41,251 nt of DNA from Sphingobacteriales bacterium (lineage in GTDB: Bacteria; Bacteroidota; Bacteroidia; Sphingobacteriales; Sphingobacteriaceae), in assembly GCA_004294495.1 (NCBI GenBank), contig REAS01000045.1:1-41251 (forward strand). Reading direction: 5' to 3'. Under the pieces are notes generated by a model. It had not been told where the DNA came from. It saw only the letters and a program-made list of their open reading frames with translations, and ran no database searches. Made by a program: the position numbers and the translations under genes. Below are positions 19,353 to 30,600 of the stretch, one piece after another. How positions within the stretch are numbered: the stretch's first letter is position 1; each line of letters starts with the position of its first letter.

Positions 19353-20858
19353 ATGGAAAACAAAAAAGTTGCGCTCTTAATTTTAGATGGTTGGGGTTTT
19401 GGTAAAAACGATGCTTCAAATGCGGTTTTAGCTGCAAATACACCGTTTTTTGATTATTGCTTAGCCAATTATCCAAATTCTAAATTAGAGGCTTCGGGCG
19501 AGTTTGTAGGTTTACCCGCTGGGCAAATGGGCAACTCGGAAGTTGGGCACATGAATTTAGGTGCAGGCCGTGTGGTTTACCAAGAACTTGGGCGCATAAA
19601 TAAAGCAGTTGCCGATGGCGATTTTAACACTAATCCTATTTTACAAAACGCATTTAACTACGCAAAAGTAAACAATAAAAAAGTTCATTTTATGGGCTTG
19701 TTGAGCGATGGTGGTGTACATTCACACACATCACATCTAAAAGGTTTGTGCAATGCGGCAGTAAATGCGGGTTTACAAAAAATATATATTCATGCTTTTT
19801 TAGATGGCCGAGATACCGACCCAAACTCGGGCGTGGGTTATATTGAGGATTTACAAAATAGCATACAAAACACACCAGTTAAAATTACAACAGCCATTGG
19901 CCGTTATTACGCAATGGACCGAGACAACCGTTGGGAACGTGTAAAATTAGCTTACGATGTGATGGTTAAAGGTTCGGAAGAAAATAGTGCTAATTTAGTA
20001 GAATCTATAAAAGAATCGTACCAAAATAGCATAACCGATGAGTTTATAAAACCTATTTTGGTTGATGCAAATGGGTTAATTGAAGATGGTGATGTGCTAA
20101 TTTGCTTTAATTTTAGAACCGACCGTGGTCGCGAGATTTCGATTGCGCTAACCCAAAAAGATTTTCCGGAGTACGAAATGAAGAAGCTAAACCTTCATTA
20201 CACCACCATGACAACTTACGACGAAACTTTTAAAAACGTAAGCGTAGTTTTTACAAAAGAAGATTTGGCAAATACACTTGGCGAAGTTTTAGAGCAAAAC
20301 CATAAAAATCAAATTCGCATTGCCGAAACCGAAAAATACCCACATGTAACTTTCTTCTTCTCGGGCGGACGTGAAAAAGAATTTGAAAACGAAAAACGTA
20401 TTATGATACCATCGCCAAAGGTGGCTACCTACGATTTGCAACCCGAAATGAGTGCAGCCGGAATTAGAGATGCCATTATTCCTGAGCTTGAAAAAGGCTG
20501 GGCCGATTTTATTTGTCTAAACTTTGCAAATCCCGATATGGTTGGCCATACAGGTGTTTTTAATGCCGTAGTTAAAGCGGTAGAAACTGTTGATGCTTGC
20601 GCAAAAGCTGTTGTTGAAGGGGGACAAAAAAATGGTTATTCGTTTATTATTATTGCCGACCATGGCAATGCCGATTTTATGCTAAACGCCGATGGTAGCC
20701 CAAACACAGCACACACCACCAACTTAGTGCCCTGCATTTTAATTGATAAAGATTATAAAACCATTAAAGACGGTAAACTAGGCGATATTGCACCCACTAT
20801 TTTAAAAATTATGAACCTAGCTGCACCCACACAAATGGACGGTAACGTGTTGGTTTAA
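19353..20858 (+). CDS. gpmI: 2,3-bisphosphoglycerate-independent phosphoglycerate mutase
   Basis: 'LLILDGWG', 'GQMGNSEVGHMNLGAGRVVYQ', 'FLDGRDTDP', 'IADHGNAD..AHTTNLVP'. Confidence 0.97.
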   Translation: MENKKVALLILDGWGFGKNDASNAVLAANTPFFDYCLANYPNSKLEASGEFVGLPAGQMGNSEVGHMNLGAGRVVYQELGRINKAVADGDFNTNPILQNAFNYAKVNNKKVHFMGLLSDGGVHSHTSHLKGLCNAAVNAGLQKIYIHAFLDGRDTDPNSGVGYIEDLQNSIQNTPVKITTAIGRYYAMDRDNRWERVKLAYDVMVKGSEENSANLVESIKESYQNSITDEFIKPILVDANGLIEDGDVLICFNFRTDRGREISIALTQKDFPEYEMKKLNLHYTTMTTYDETFKNVSVVFTKEDLANTLGEVLEQNHKNQIRIAETEKYPHVTFFFSGGREKEFENEKRIMIPSPKVATYDLQPEMSAAGIRDAIIPELEKGWADFICLNFANPDMVGHTGVFNAVVKAVETVDACAKAVVEGGQKNGYSFIIIADHGNADFMLNADGSPNTAHTTNLVPCILIDKDYKTIKDGKLGDIAPTILKIMNLAAPTQMDGNVLV

Positions 20859-21392
20859 ATGAAATTACACTGCTATTTTATTGCGCTAGTTATGTTTTCC
20901 CTTTGCGGGGGATGCATATCTGGCGAAAGCAAAACTCAGAATCAAAAAATTTATTATTTTAATCTAAAAAACTTTTTTGAGGCCGAAGTTTTACGTTTAA
21001 ATATAGAAAATCCAGCGGTGTATAAATCTGTTTATCACAACAAACAATCCCAAAAAAAGAAGGTGGAAATTAATGATTGGGCTACCGAATTATCGCTATT
21101 TACCGAATCGGATATTAATAAAACTGCTTTTAAAAATAGTTACCACACAGATAGTGCCGCAACAAAAATTGTTTACACAGCAAAAAACAAAGATTTAAAA
21201 ACGCAACGCATCACAATTTACTTGCAAAACTATAAACCAGTTTACGTACATATTATCAACTACCAAAAAAATTATCTCTTTAAAAGTTTAGAAAATCTAA
21301 TTTATTACACTAAAAAAGCGTACGTAATTAAAAAAAAGCAAAAGCCTTTATTTGGGGATACAGAAACTTATAATGTGAAAGGGATATTTTAA
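20859..21392 (+). CDS. small putative lipoprotein
   Basis: Lipobox-like 'FSLCGGC'; ATG abuts the gpmI stop codon directly. Confidence 0.75.
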   Translation: MKLHCYFIALVMFSLCGGCISGESKTQNQKIYYFNLKNFFEAEVLRLNIENPAVYKSVYHNKQSQKKKVEINDWATELSLFTESDINKTAFKNSYHTDSAATKIVYTAKNKDLKTQRITIYLQNYKPVYVHIINYQKNYLFKSLENLIYYTKKAYVIKKKQKPLFGDTETYNVKGIF

Positions 21393-21412
21393 ATAATTTT
21401 GGTAAAAATAAA

Positions 21413-22030
21413 TTACTGCATATCAACTAAAAACTGCTTTGCTTTATCAATCAAAACCTGTATATCTGCCCTGCTATTATTGTAAATTAATACTTTTTGA
21501 AAATCTTTTATAGATAAATTAGTAGCTGTAATGGCTTCTACTTTATTGTAAACATTAGCTAATTTTTGATTTTTGAAATAGCCTAAATCTAAATAAGCTA
21601 AACCCCTGTTTTGGTAAAATTTTAAATCATTAGGGCTCATATCAATACCTGTCGAAAAATCTTTAATGGCACCTTTTATTAATTTTTCTTTTTCAACAGC
21701 CATAAGGTTACTCAAGCCAGTATAAATTACAGTTTTTGCTTTTCCACGGTAATAGTATGCTACGGTTTCGCTTGGTTTTAAAGCTATTAATTTATCAAAA
21801 GCCGAAATACATTTTGTATATTGATTTGCATGGTAGTACGAGTAACCCATAAACCATAGAGCATTCATATCGCTATTGTTTTCAACACACGCTTTTTCAA
21901 AATATGAAGCTGCGGTTGTAAATTCGCCTTCCATTAGCGCTTTTTGCCCTAGCCGTGTGTACGACTCTTGTGCTAAAAGCATATTTGAAAATACCAAAAC
22001 AAACAGAAAACTAAAAACTAAATTTTTCAT
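21413..22030 (-). CDS. TPR-repeat periplasmic protein
   Basis: Signal peptide from 'MKNLVFSFLFVLVFSNMLLAQ'; TPR-like 'AASYFEKACVENNSDMNALWFMGYSYYHANQYTKCISAFDKLIALKP'. Confidence 0.8.
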   Translation of the reverse strand: MKNLVFSFLFVLVFSNMLLAQESYTRLGQKALMEGEFTTAASYFEKACVENNSDMNALWFMGYSYYHANQYTKCISAFDKLIALKPSETVAYYYRGKAKTVIYTGLSNLMAVEKEKLIKGAIKDFSTGIDMSPNDLKFYQNRGLAYLDLGYFKNQKLANVYNKVEAITATNLSIKDFQKVLIYNNSRADIQVLIDKAKQFLVDMQ

Positions 22031-22187
22031 TAAATATATAATTGTTGCAAATGCCAAATATAGTATTGCAAATACTTAACGCAACATTTTCACATTTATT
22101 TTTTTTAAACTGACTTTATAACATACTTTCGCTAAAAAATACAGACTAAAACCAAATTTAAAGGTTCAAAAATAAGACTAATTGATG

Positions 22188-22205
22188 TTGGCACAAGTTT
22201 GGTAA
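22188..22205 (+). promoter_or_regulatory. partial sigma54-like site upstream of lon
   Basis: TTGGCACAAGTTTGGTAA: perfect -24-type TTGGCAC, weak -12 element. Confidence 0.25.
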
Positions 22206-22284
22206 CCTTATGTTGTTTAATAAAAAATAACAAAACAATTAAAAATTCTGTCAATATGGCGTTTTTTAGTTCCAATAATAAAAT

Positions 22285-24753
22285 ATGAGCATTTTCGATC
22301 CATTCGACTTTAATACCGCACCAGCATTGATAAACGAAGACACAGAATTTTTTCCTTTAATGTCTCCAGAAGACGAAGAGGAGATGAATAACGAGCAAAC
22401 ACCAGAGATACTTGCAATATTACCTTTACGTAACACCGTTTTATTTCCAGGTGTGGTAATACCCATAACCGTAGGTCGCGATAAATCTATCCGCTTAATA
22501 AAAGATGCCTACCGTGGCAAAAAAATAATTGGAGTGGTTGCCCAAAACGATATTAATATAGAAGACCCAAATTTTGATCAACTAAATAAAGTGGGTACCG
22601 TTGCCGTAATTATAAAAATGCTGCAAATGCCCGATGGAAATACCACAGTTATTATTCAAGGTAAAAGTAGGTTTAGTATAGATGCCGAAGTACAAGCCGA
22701 ACCTTACATAAAAGCTGCGGTTTCTAAGTTTGAAGAGGTGCGCCCAAAAATGGATAAAGAGTTTAAAGCTTTGGTTTCATCGGTAAAAGAATTGGCTATA
22801 CAAATTATACAGTACTCGCCAAATATACCTTCCGATGCTGCTATAGCTATAAAAAACATTGACAGTACTCCGTTTTTAATCAACTTTATATCATCAAATA
22901 TGAATGCGGCTGTTGCCGATAAACAGTTACTATTAGAACAAGCTAACCTGCGTGAGCGAGCAAGTATGGTTTTGGTGCATTTAAGTACCGAGTTGCAATT
23001 ATTAGAACTTAAAAATCAAATACAAAACCGTGTAAAAGTTGATTTAGATAAACAACAACGAGATTATTTCTTAAATCAACAAATAAAAACTATACAGGAA
23101 GAACTGGGCGGAAACTCGCCCGATATGGAAATTGATAGTTTGCGCAAAAGGGCGAACACTAAAAAATGGAGTAAAGATACCAAAGATCATTTTTTAAAAG
23201 AGGTTGATAAGTTAGCCCGCATGAATCCGGCTGCGGCCGATTACTCGGTATTAATAAACTACTTAGAAGTTTTGGTTGAACTACCTTGGCAACAGTACAG
23301 CAAAGATAATTTTGATTTAAATAGAGCACAAAAAATATTAGATAAAGACCATCATGGGATGGATAAAGTAAAAAAACGGATTATAGAATACTTATCGGTT
23401 TTAAAACTTAAACAAAACATGAAAGCACCAATTTTATGTTTGGTTGGCCCTCCGGGAGTTGGAAAAACATCGTTAGGGAAATCAATAGCCAAAGCTTTAG
23501 GCCGTAAATATGTACGTATCGCTTTGGGCGGAGTGCGTGACGAGGCCGAAATAAGAGGTCATCGTAAAACTTACATTGGTGCAATGCCGGGTAAAATAAT
23601 CCAGTCTATAAAAAAAGCAGGTACATCAAACCCAGTTTTTGTGTTAGATGAGATTGATAAAGTAGGTAACGATCATAGGGGCGACCCATCATCGGCATTG
23701 TTAGAGGTTTTAGACCCCGAGCAAAACAGTGCATTTGCCGATCATTTTGTGGAGCTTGATTACGATTTATCTAACATCATGTTTATTGCCACAGCAAATA
23801 GCCTAAGTAACATACAGCCAGCTTTGTTAGATAGGATGGAAATTATTGAAGTAAACGGTTATACCATCGAAGAAAAAATAGAGATTGCCAAAAAACATTT
23901 ACTGCCTAAACAAAAAGAACAACACGGTTTAAAAGTTAAAGATATAGTATTAAAACCAGCCATAATCGAGAAAGTTATTGAAGATTATACTCGCGAATCG
24001 GGCGTACGTGGTTTAGAAAAAACCATTGGCAGCCTTGTGCGTGGTGCAGCCACAAAAATTGCTATGGAAGTTGCCTATAATCCAACTTTTACAAATCAAG
24101 ATGTTTTAACTACTTTAGGTGCACCTTATTACGATAAAGATTTTTACGAAGGTAACGATGTTGCTGGTGTAATTACTGGCCTTGCTTGGACCCAAGTAGG
24201 GGGCGATATTTTATTTATTGAAGCCAGCCTTAGTCCTGGCAAAGGTAAAATGACTTTAACTGGTAATTTAGGCGATGTGATGAAAGAATCGGCAGTTATA
24301 GCTATGGCATATATTAGAGCCCACGCCCAAGCTTTAGGTATTGATTACCGAGTGATTGATCAGTGGGATTTGCACATACACGTACCAGCTGGTGCTACCC
24401 CAAAAGATGGCCCATCGGCAGGTATTACCATGCTATCGGCATTAGTATCGGCGTTTACGCAAAGACAAGTAAAAGAAAAATTAGCTATGACAGGCGAAAT
24501 TACCCTACGTGGTAAGGTATTACCAGTTGGCGGGATAAAAGAAAAAATATTAGCCGCAAAACGAGCCAATATTAAAGACATTATCTTATCAAAAGCCAAC
24601 GAAAAAGATATTAAAGAAATTAACGAAGCGTATATTAAAGACCTTCGTTTTCATTACGTTACCAATATGTTAGATGTTATTGATTTGGCATTGCTAAAAA
24701 ACAAGGTTGTAAATGCAATAGATATTGTTTACAAACCAGAAAAAGATAAATAA
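22285..24753 (+). CDS. lon: ATP-dependent Lon protease
   Basis: 822 aa; Walker A 'GPPGVGKTSLGKSIA', catalytic 'PKDGPSAGITM', N-terminal LON substrate domain. Confidence 0.98.
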   Translation: MSIFDPFDFNTAPALINEDTEFFPLMSPEDEEEMNNEQTPEILAILPLRNTVLFPGVVIPITVGRDKSIRLIKDAYRGKKIIGVVAQNDINIEDPNFDQLNKVGTVAVIIKMLQMPDGNTTVIIQGKSRFSIDAEVQAEPYIKAAVSKFEEVRPKMDKEFKALVSSVKELAIQIIQYSPNIPSDAAIAIKNIDSTPFLINFISSNMNAAVADKQLLLEQANLRERASMVLVHLSTELQLLELKNQIQNRVKVDLDKQQRDYFLNQQIKTIQEELGGNSPDMEIDSLRKRANTKKWSKDTKDHFLKEVDKLARMNPAAADYSVLINYLEVLVELPWQQYSKDNFDLNRAQKILDKDHHGMDKVKKRIIEYLSVLKLKQNMKAPILCLVGPPGVGKTSLGKSIAKALGRKYVRIALGGVRDEAEIRGHRKTYIGAMPGKIIQSIKKAGTSNPVFVLDEIDKVGNDHRGDPSSALLEVLDPEQNSAFADHFVELDYDLSNIMFIATANSLSNIQPALLDRMEIIEVNGYTIEEKIEIAKKHLLPKQKEQHGLKVKDIVLKPAIIEKVIEDYTRESGVRGLEKTIGSLVRGAATKIAMEVAYNPTFTNQDVLTTLGAPYYDKDFYEGNDVAGVITGLAWTQVGGDILFIEASLSPGKGKMTLTGNLGDVMKESAVIAMAYIRAHAQALGIDYRVIDQWDLHIHVPAGATPKDGPSAGITMLSALVSAFTQRQVKEKLAMTGEITLRGKVLPVGGIKEKILAAKRANIKDIILSKANEKDIKEINEAYIKDLRFHYVTNMLDVIDLALLKNKVVNAIDIVYKPEKDK

Positions 24754-24840
24754 TAAAATATATACCAGTTCTTTCTTGCTTATAATTAATTATAATTTTA
24801 TTGTTAAAGATAAGTCTTTTATACTCACGTCACTTTTTTT

Positions 24841-24859
24841 TGATTAAAACTTTTAATCA
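24841..24859. repeat. perfect inverted repeat TGATTAAAA-C-TTTTAATCA
   Basis: 9-bp arms around a single C, 88 nt downstream of lon. Confidence 0.7.
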
Positions 24860-25065
24860 GTGGGTTTTATTGCAGTAAGTATGCCTAAAATAATACTACA
24901 AATAACCCAATTTGTATGTTTTTGTTACAAATATTAAATTAATGTTAAATAAATCAATACTTGTAGTGCATAATTTAATATTAAAATAAATAGTTTATTA
25001 CACTAAGATGTTTTACATTTATTTTTCCACTGAAAACATTTTAATACCCAATTATTTTATTTTTT

Positions 25066-27252
25066 ATGAAAAAAAAATACGCTTTTTTTTTGCTTTTTTT
25101 TGTTAATATTTTAACCATAACTGTCTCAAATAAAATTTATGCGAATAATATACATCATAATTATATTCCTGAAATAAATAATATATACAATACTTCGCCT
25201 GTTTTTATTGAAAATAGCTATAATCGTTTATATAATCCTTTAAATGTTAATGAAGTGATTTTTCCCCTAACACTTAACCTATTAACCATACCTAATTTAA
25301 AAGTTAATCAAACTGCCGAACGCCATGAGATTGAAATTCCTTTTAATAAACTAAAATCTTTTGTTTCATACTCGCTTAATTACAATAATTACGGCGAGGG
25401 GAAAATAGCTATTAATAAAAAATTATTTTTATTAAAAGACTCTTTAGGAAATAGAAATAATACTAAACTTTCATCTAAAAAGAATGTTAGAAAAAAAACT
25501 GAAAAACAAGCTTTAATAAAATTAAAACCAATTGGTGTTAATGATGTTCGCTTTTTAAATGCCGAAGACGCCCAACAAACATCCTCGGTAACCTTAAATG
25601 TATTAAGCAATGATAATTTAAATAACAAATTACCCGTTACTTTTGAAACTTTATTGCCACCATTAAATGTGAAAGATTTGGTAGTAAACTTAACCAATGG
25701 CGATGTAACATTTATATTACCTGATAGCAAAAAAATACCCAATACTTATACCTATACATATCGTTTAAAAACTTTGGATGGGGTTTATTCTAATCCAATA
25801 ACAGCAACTCTCTATACAGCTTTTTCTCCATCAATAACCTTAAATAAAACCCCTGATTTTAACGATATTAATAATGATGGCTTAGCACAAGCTGGTGAAA
25901 CAATAACTTATACCTTTCCTACTAAAAATACTGGAAATGTTGATATTGAAAATGCAGTAGTTACTGATCTTAAAATTGGGTTAAAGGCTCCGGTTCTTCC
26001 TAAACTACTAAAACCAGGCGAAACAGGCGTAATATCTATTCTACCTAAAAAATATGTTATAAAAGCTGCCGATATTTTAGCAGGCAGAGTATCAAATACT
26101 GCGACGGTTTCTGCTTTAGAACCAATTACAAACACGGTAGTAACAGATACATCCAGCGCAATTGTTATTTTTCCTATTTTAAAAATCGAATTAGTTAAAA
26201 GCAGTACGGTTATTGATGTAAATGGTAATTGCATTGCAGATGCTGGAGACAAAATACAATATACGTTTACTGTTTCAAATAAAGGCACTGTTGATGTTTT
26301 TAGTATTGTAATAAACGACCCTAAAATTAATTTAGTTAACCAGCCTATATCCCCATCAACCTTAGCGCCTGGCAAATCTGGAACTTTAATCGCTCTTAAC
26401 ACCTATACAATTACCCAAGCCGATATTATTAATGCTATTGTTTCTAATAAGGCAATTGCCCAAGGTGAAAATTTACAAAATACATTAGTTACTGCCGAGG
26501 CCGAAAACTTTGTTACAACTGGACAACCAATACAAAATTGTGGTGGTGGTGGCGGAGGTGGCGGAGGAGGTGGTGGCGGAGGTGGTGGCGGTGGCGGCGG
26601 TGGCGGTGGTGGCGGAAGTGGTGGCGGCCCGAAAATAAGTTTAGTAAAAAAAGTTACAAATAAAGGTACAGGCGTAAATGGCATCTTTTTATTCGGCGAT
26701 ATTATAATTTATTCTTTTACTATAACTAATACAGGTAATGTAGCTCTAAAAAATTTAGTTTTAACCGACCCTCTATTTGTAAATCCGAATATTGATTTAA
26801 CAATCACAACCCTGTTACCAAAAGCCAAAATAAGCGTTTTAGCCAATTATGTCGTTACAACCGCAAATATTTCTGCTGGGGTAGTTATTAATCAAGCATT
26901 GGTTACCAGCCTAGATCCAAAAAATGTTACCGTTCAAGATTATTCAGGATCTACAATCGATACAGATGATAAAACTGTGACCTCATTAATTGATGGTTAT
27001 TTTATACCTAATGTGTTTACACCCAATGGCGATGGAATTAACGATACTTTCGAAATAATAGGGTTCCAAAATTATAACAATGTAGAAATAGAAGTATTTA
27101 ACCGTTGGGGTAACCAAGTATATATAAATCTAAATTACAAAAACCAATGGGTGGCAGAAGGTTTAAATGAAGGTACTTATTACTATATAATTAAGTTAAA
27201 AACTTTAACAGATACTAAAAGTTTAAAAGGTTGGGTACTTATCAAACGTTAA
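25066..27252 (+). CDS. secreted DUF11-like repeat protein with T9SS type-B (gliding-motility-associated) C-terminal domain
   Basis: N-terminal signal; repeats 'NKTPDFNDINNDGLAQAGETITYTF', 'KSSTVIDVNGNCIADAGDKIQYTF', 'KKVTNKGTGVNGIFLFGDIIIYSF'; C-term 'IPNVFTPNGDGINDTFEIIGFQNYNNVEIEVFNRWGNQVY...KGWVLIKR'. Confidence 0.92.
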   Translation: MKKKYAFFLLFFVNILTITVSNKIYANNIHHNYIPEINNIYNTSPVFIENSYNRLYNPLNVNEVIFPLTLNLLTIPNLKVNQTAERHEIEIPFNKLKSFVSYSLNYNNYGEGKIAINKKLFLLKDSLGNRNNTKLSSKKNVRKKTEKQALIKLKPIGVNDVRFLNAEDAQQTSSVTLNVLSNDNLNNKLPVTFETLLPPLNVKDLVVNLTNGDVTFILPDSKKIPNTYTYTYRLKTLDGVYSNPITATLYTAFSPSITLNKTPDFNDINNDGLAQAGETITYTFPTKNTGNVDIENAVVTDLKIGLKAPVLPKLLKPGETGVISILPKKYVIKAADILAGRVSNTATVSALEPITNTVVTDTSSAIVIFPILKIELVKSSTVIDVNGNCIADAGDKIQYTFTVSNKGTVDVFSIVINDPKINLVNQPISPSTLAPGKSGTLIALNTYTITQADIINAIVSNKAIAQGENLQNTLVTAEAENFVTTGQPIQNCGGGGGGGGGGGGGGGGGGGGGGGGGSGGGPKISLVKKVTNKGTGVNGIFLFGDIIIYSFTITNTGNVALKNLVLTDPLFVNPNIDLTITTLLPKAKISVLANYVVTTANISAGVVINQALVTSLDPKNVTVQDYSGSTIDTDDKTVTSLIDGYFIPNVFTPNGDGINDTFEIIGFQNYNNVEIEVFNRWGNQVYINLNYKNQWVAEGLNEGTYYYIIKLKTLTDTKSLKGWVLIKR
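26542..26628 (+). repeat. GGN codon run encoding Gly25-Ser-Gly3
   Basis: Direct reading of 29 codons: 13 Gly (26542-26580), 12 Gly (26581-26616), AGT, then 3 Gly, immediately after a Cys codon. Confidence 0.95.
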
Positions 27253-27660
27253 TATTATTTCAAACTATCTTATTATATAAATTTTCAATTTATAAGAATT
27301 AAAAAAAAAATAATTCAAATTATATTAAGAATTAATTCAATTAATAAATACAACAACATTTAAAATTGCGAATATTTTGTTTCTTATTTAAAGTATAAAT
27401 TCAATTGCAATACTAAAAAAACACGAATGGTGTATCAAATACTAATATTAAAATATTCAATCATTTGTTTTAGAAGCAGTTAAAGCTATTTGCTTATTAT
27501 TTTTTATTTAGTTTTTTTTTTAATTAAATAGTGGTAAAATTGTAGTTTACTATTTTTATAAATTTGGTAATACCCACTTTATAAGAAAGTCTTAACTATT
27601 AGTGAAATATTTCATAAAATTATTAAAAAATATTTCTAATTATTAAATGAATTTTAAAAT

Positions 27661-30600
27661 ATGAAAAAAAATTACTCCCGCTATACCATTTTGTTTTCTG
27701 CTGTTTTTTATTTATTTTTTGCTAATTCCATTTTTGCATCTAATGTGCTTTTTTCTAAGGATTTTAACTCAGCAAATAGTTTACCGTTAAAAAATAATTA
27801 TTTAAAAACACCCCTTCAAATTAATGGTATTGTTTTTCCAATAACAATTAACCCACTGGTGGTGCCTAACTTAAAGGTTAACCAAACTGCCGATTATGTT
27901 TTCTCATACCTCATTAGCAATACTAAAAACACCCAAGTTAAATCCTATGTATGGGTTGATTTTGATAACAACGGTATATATACTTCCGATGAAGCTATTT
28001 TAACAACCATACCCGCAAATGCACTAAATTTTAAAGCAACTGTTAATTTCCCAAACGCCAGCTTTATTGATAAATTAAAAATTGGCCCATTAAATATCAA
28101 ATTTACCACAACATCAACCACACTTATTGATGATAATTCAACCCCAAACTTAGATGAGAGAAGTACAAGTTTGGGTATTGATGGTGAAACGGAAACCTTT
28201 ACCGAGAAAAATATTTCTGGCATTAGTATTTCGGGTAGTGTTTTTATTGATGGAAACAGTATTACAGATAACGTAATTTTTGGTACAGGTGTAGGTATTA
28301 TTGAAGGCACACCTTTACAAGCTTATTTGTTGGATAATACTAATGCTGTAATTTCAAAATCTGTGTTTTCTTTGGGTGGGAGTTTTAAGTTCGATAACTT
28401 GTATAAAGGCTCCTATTCAATCGCCGTATCACTAAACAATTATGCCATAGGAACAACATTAGGCTCTATAGTTTCAAATTTACCATTAGGATGGAATTTA
28501 GCAGCAGAATCTTATGGCAGTATTGGTAATTTACCCTTAGGAATTGAACCTGGACTTCCTAATATGCAAATACCCATAATTACCCAAACTGCCCCAGGTG
28601 GAACTGATATTTTTGGGGTAAATTTTGGGATTAATAGAACACCTGTTGCATCAAACGATGAAATAGCCACTCCTATAAACACCAGAGTTGATGATTGTAA
28701 TTTAGTAGCAAACGATAACGACCCCGATGGCAATCAAACCATTGATAAATCATCCATAATACTAATAGACCCGCAAGATGGTTTAAAAAAAACTACGGTT
28801 ACTTTACCAAATAAAGGCGAGTTTAGAGTTGATGCAGGTGGCAATGTAAGTTTTGTGCCTGCAATGAACTTTTTAGGTGTAGCACCTGTAATTTCTTACA
28901 CTGTGAAAGATAAAGCAGGTATTGAAAGTAATGTGGCACTAATTAAAGTTGTAGTAAAACCTGTTGGGGTTGATGACATCCAAGTGTTAGATGCCGAAGT
29001 ATCGTCAATTACCATAAATATTTTAAATAATGATGGCATAAGTGGCATATTGGCTGTACCTGCCGAAACTTTTAAAAACCCCGACAACGTACAAGGGATG
29101 GTAGTTAACCCTAATGGAGAAATTACATTTTTATTTCCACCAAACCAAACTGTACCCAATACCTACGTTTACACTTATGTGTTAAAAACTGCCGATGGTG
29201 TTTACTCCGACCCAATAACTGCAACTATTGTTGTTGCATATAGCCCTGCCATTACTTTAGTTAAAACCGCTGTTTTTAACGATACCAATAACGATGGTTT
29301 GGCACAAGCGGGCGAAACTATTACTTACAGTTTTAAAGTAATTAATACAGGTAATGTTGATGTTATTAATGCAACCGTAAGCGATCCTAAAATTAATTTA
29401 GTAAATGCCGCTATATTGCCTAACCTGTTAAAACCAGGAGAAACAGGTTTTTTAAACATTATACCCAATATTTACACCATTACCCCTGCCGATATATTGG
29501 CTGGGCAAGTAAAAAATACTGCAACCGCAAAAGCTTTTGAGCCAATAACTAAAAAAAATATAATTTCAACATCAGATGCAATAGTTATATTTCCAATTCT
29601 AAAACTAAAATTAGTTAAAACCAGTAGAATAATTGATGTAAACAACAATGGCTTTACAGATGTTGGCGATAAAATAGAATATACTTTTACTGTTACCAAT
29701 TTAGGTACGGTATCGGTTATAAATATTGGTATTACCGACCCTAAAATTGGTATCTTTAATGAGCAAATTACGCCATCAACACTTGCCCCAAGCGAGGTAG
29801 GTGTATTAACCTCAACAAGTACCTATACCATTACATTAGCCGATATTATTAAAGGTTTCGTATCAAATAAAGCTACAGCCAACGGTACAAATGTACAGAA
29901 TACGCCAGTTTCGGCTGAATCGGAGAACGGTAACACTACAAGTGTAAAAGACCCAGCTTGCCCTACTTGTACCATTACCGAAATTATTAAAGAGCCACGA
30001 ATTTCGTTAATAAAAACCAGCGTATTTAACGATACTAATGGCGATACATTTGCACAAGTAGGCGAAACCATTACCTATACTTTTAAGGTAAAAAATACTG
30101 GCAACGTTACTATTAATAACATAACCATAAACGATGCAATGTTAGGCATGGTAAATGTGCCTATAAACCCCACTAATTTAGCTCCAAGTCAAGAGGGGAC
30201 ATATACCGTTGTATACGTACTTACACAAGCAAATATTGATGCTGGTAAGGTATCAAACACTGCAGTAGCAAAAGGTTTTGACCCATCAAATAACCCTGTA
30301 ACCGATACATCGGGCACAAGTGTTGACAATGATTCACCAACGGTTATTGATATTGTACCAAAGCCTAGCTTGAGTTTGGTAAAGTCAAGCACAATTGTTG
30401 ATGTAAACAACAACGGTATTAACGATGCTGGCGATAAAATTAACTACACATTTAAGGTTACAAATACAGGCAACGTTACCCTAACCAACATTACCTTAAC
30501 CGATGTGAAAGCAGCTGTAACAGGTGGACCAATAGTAACATTAAGCCCCAAAGCGGTTGATAATACAACTTTTACAGCTACATATACCATCACCCAGGCC

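Noticed and set aside
26403-26684. Poly-proline 93-aa minus-strand ORF
   Set aside because: It is the antisense reading of the poly-Gly codon run in the DUF11-like gene.
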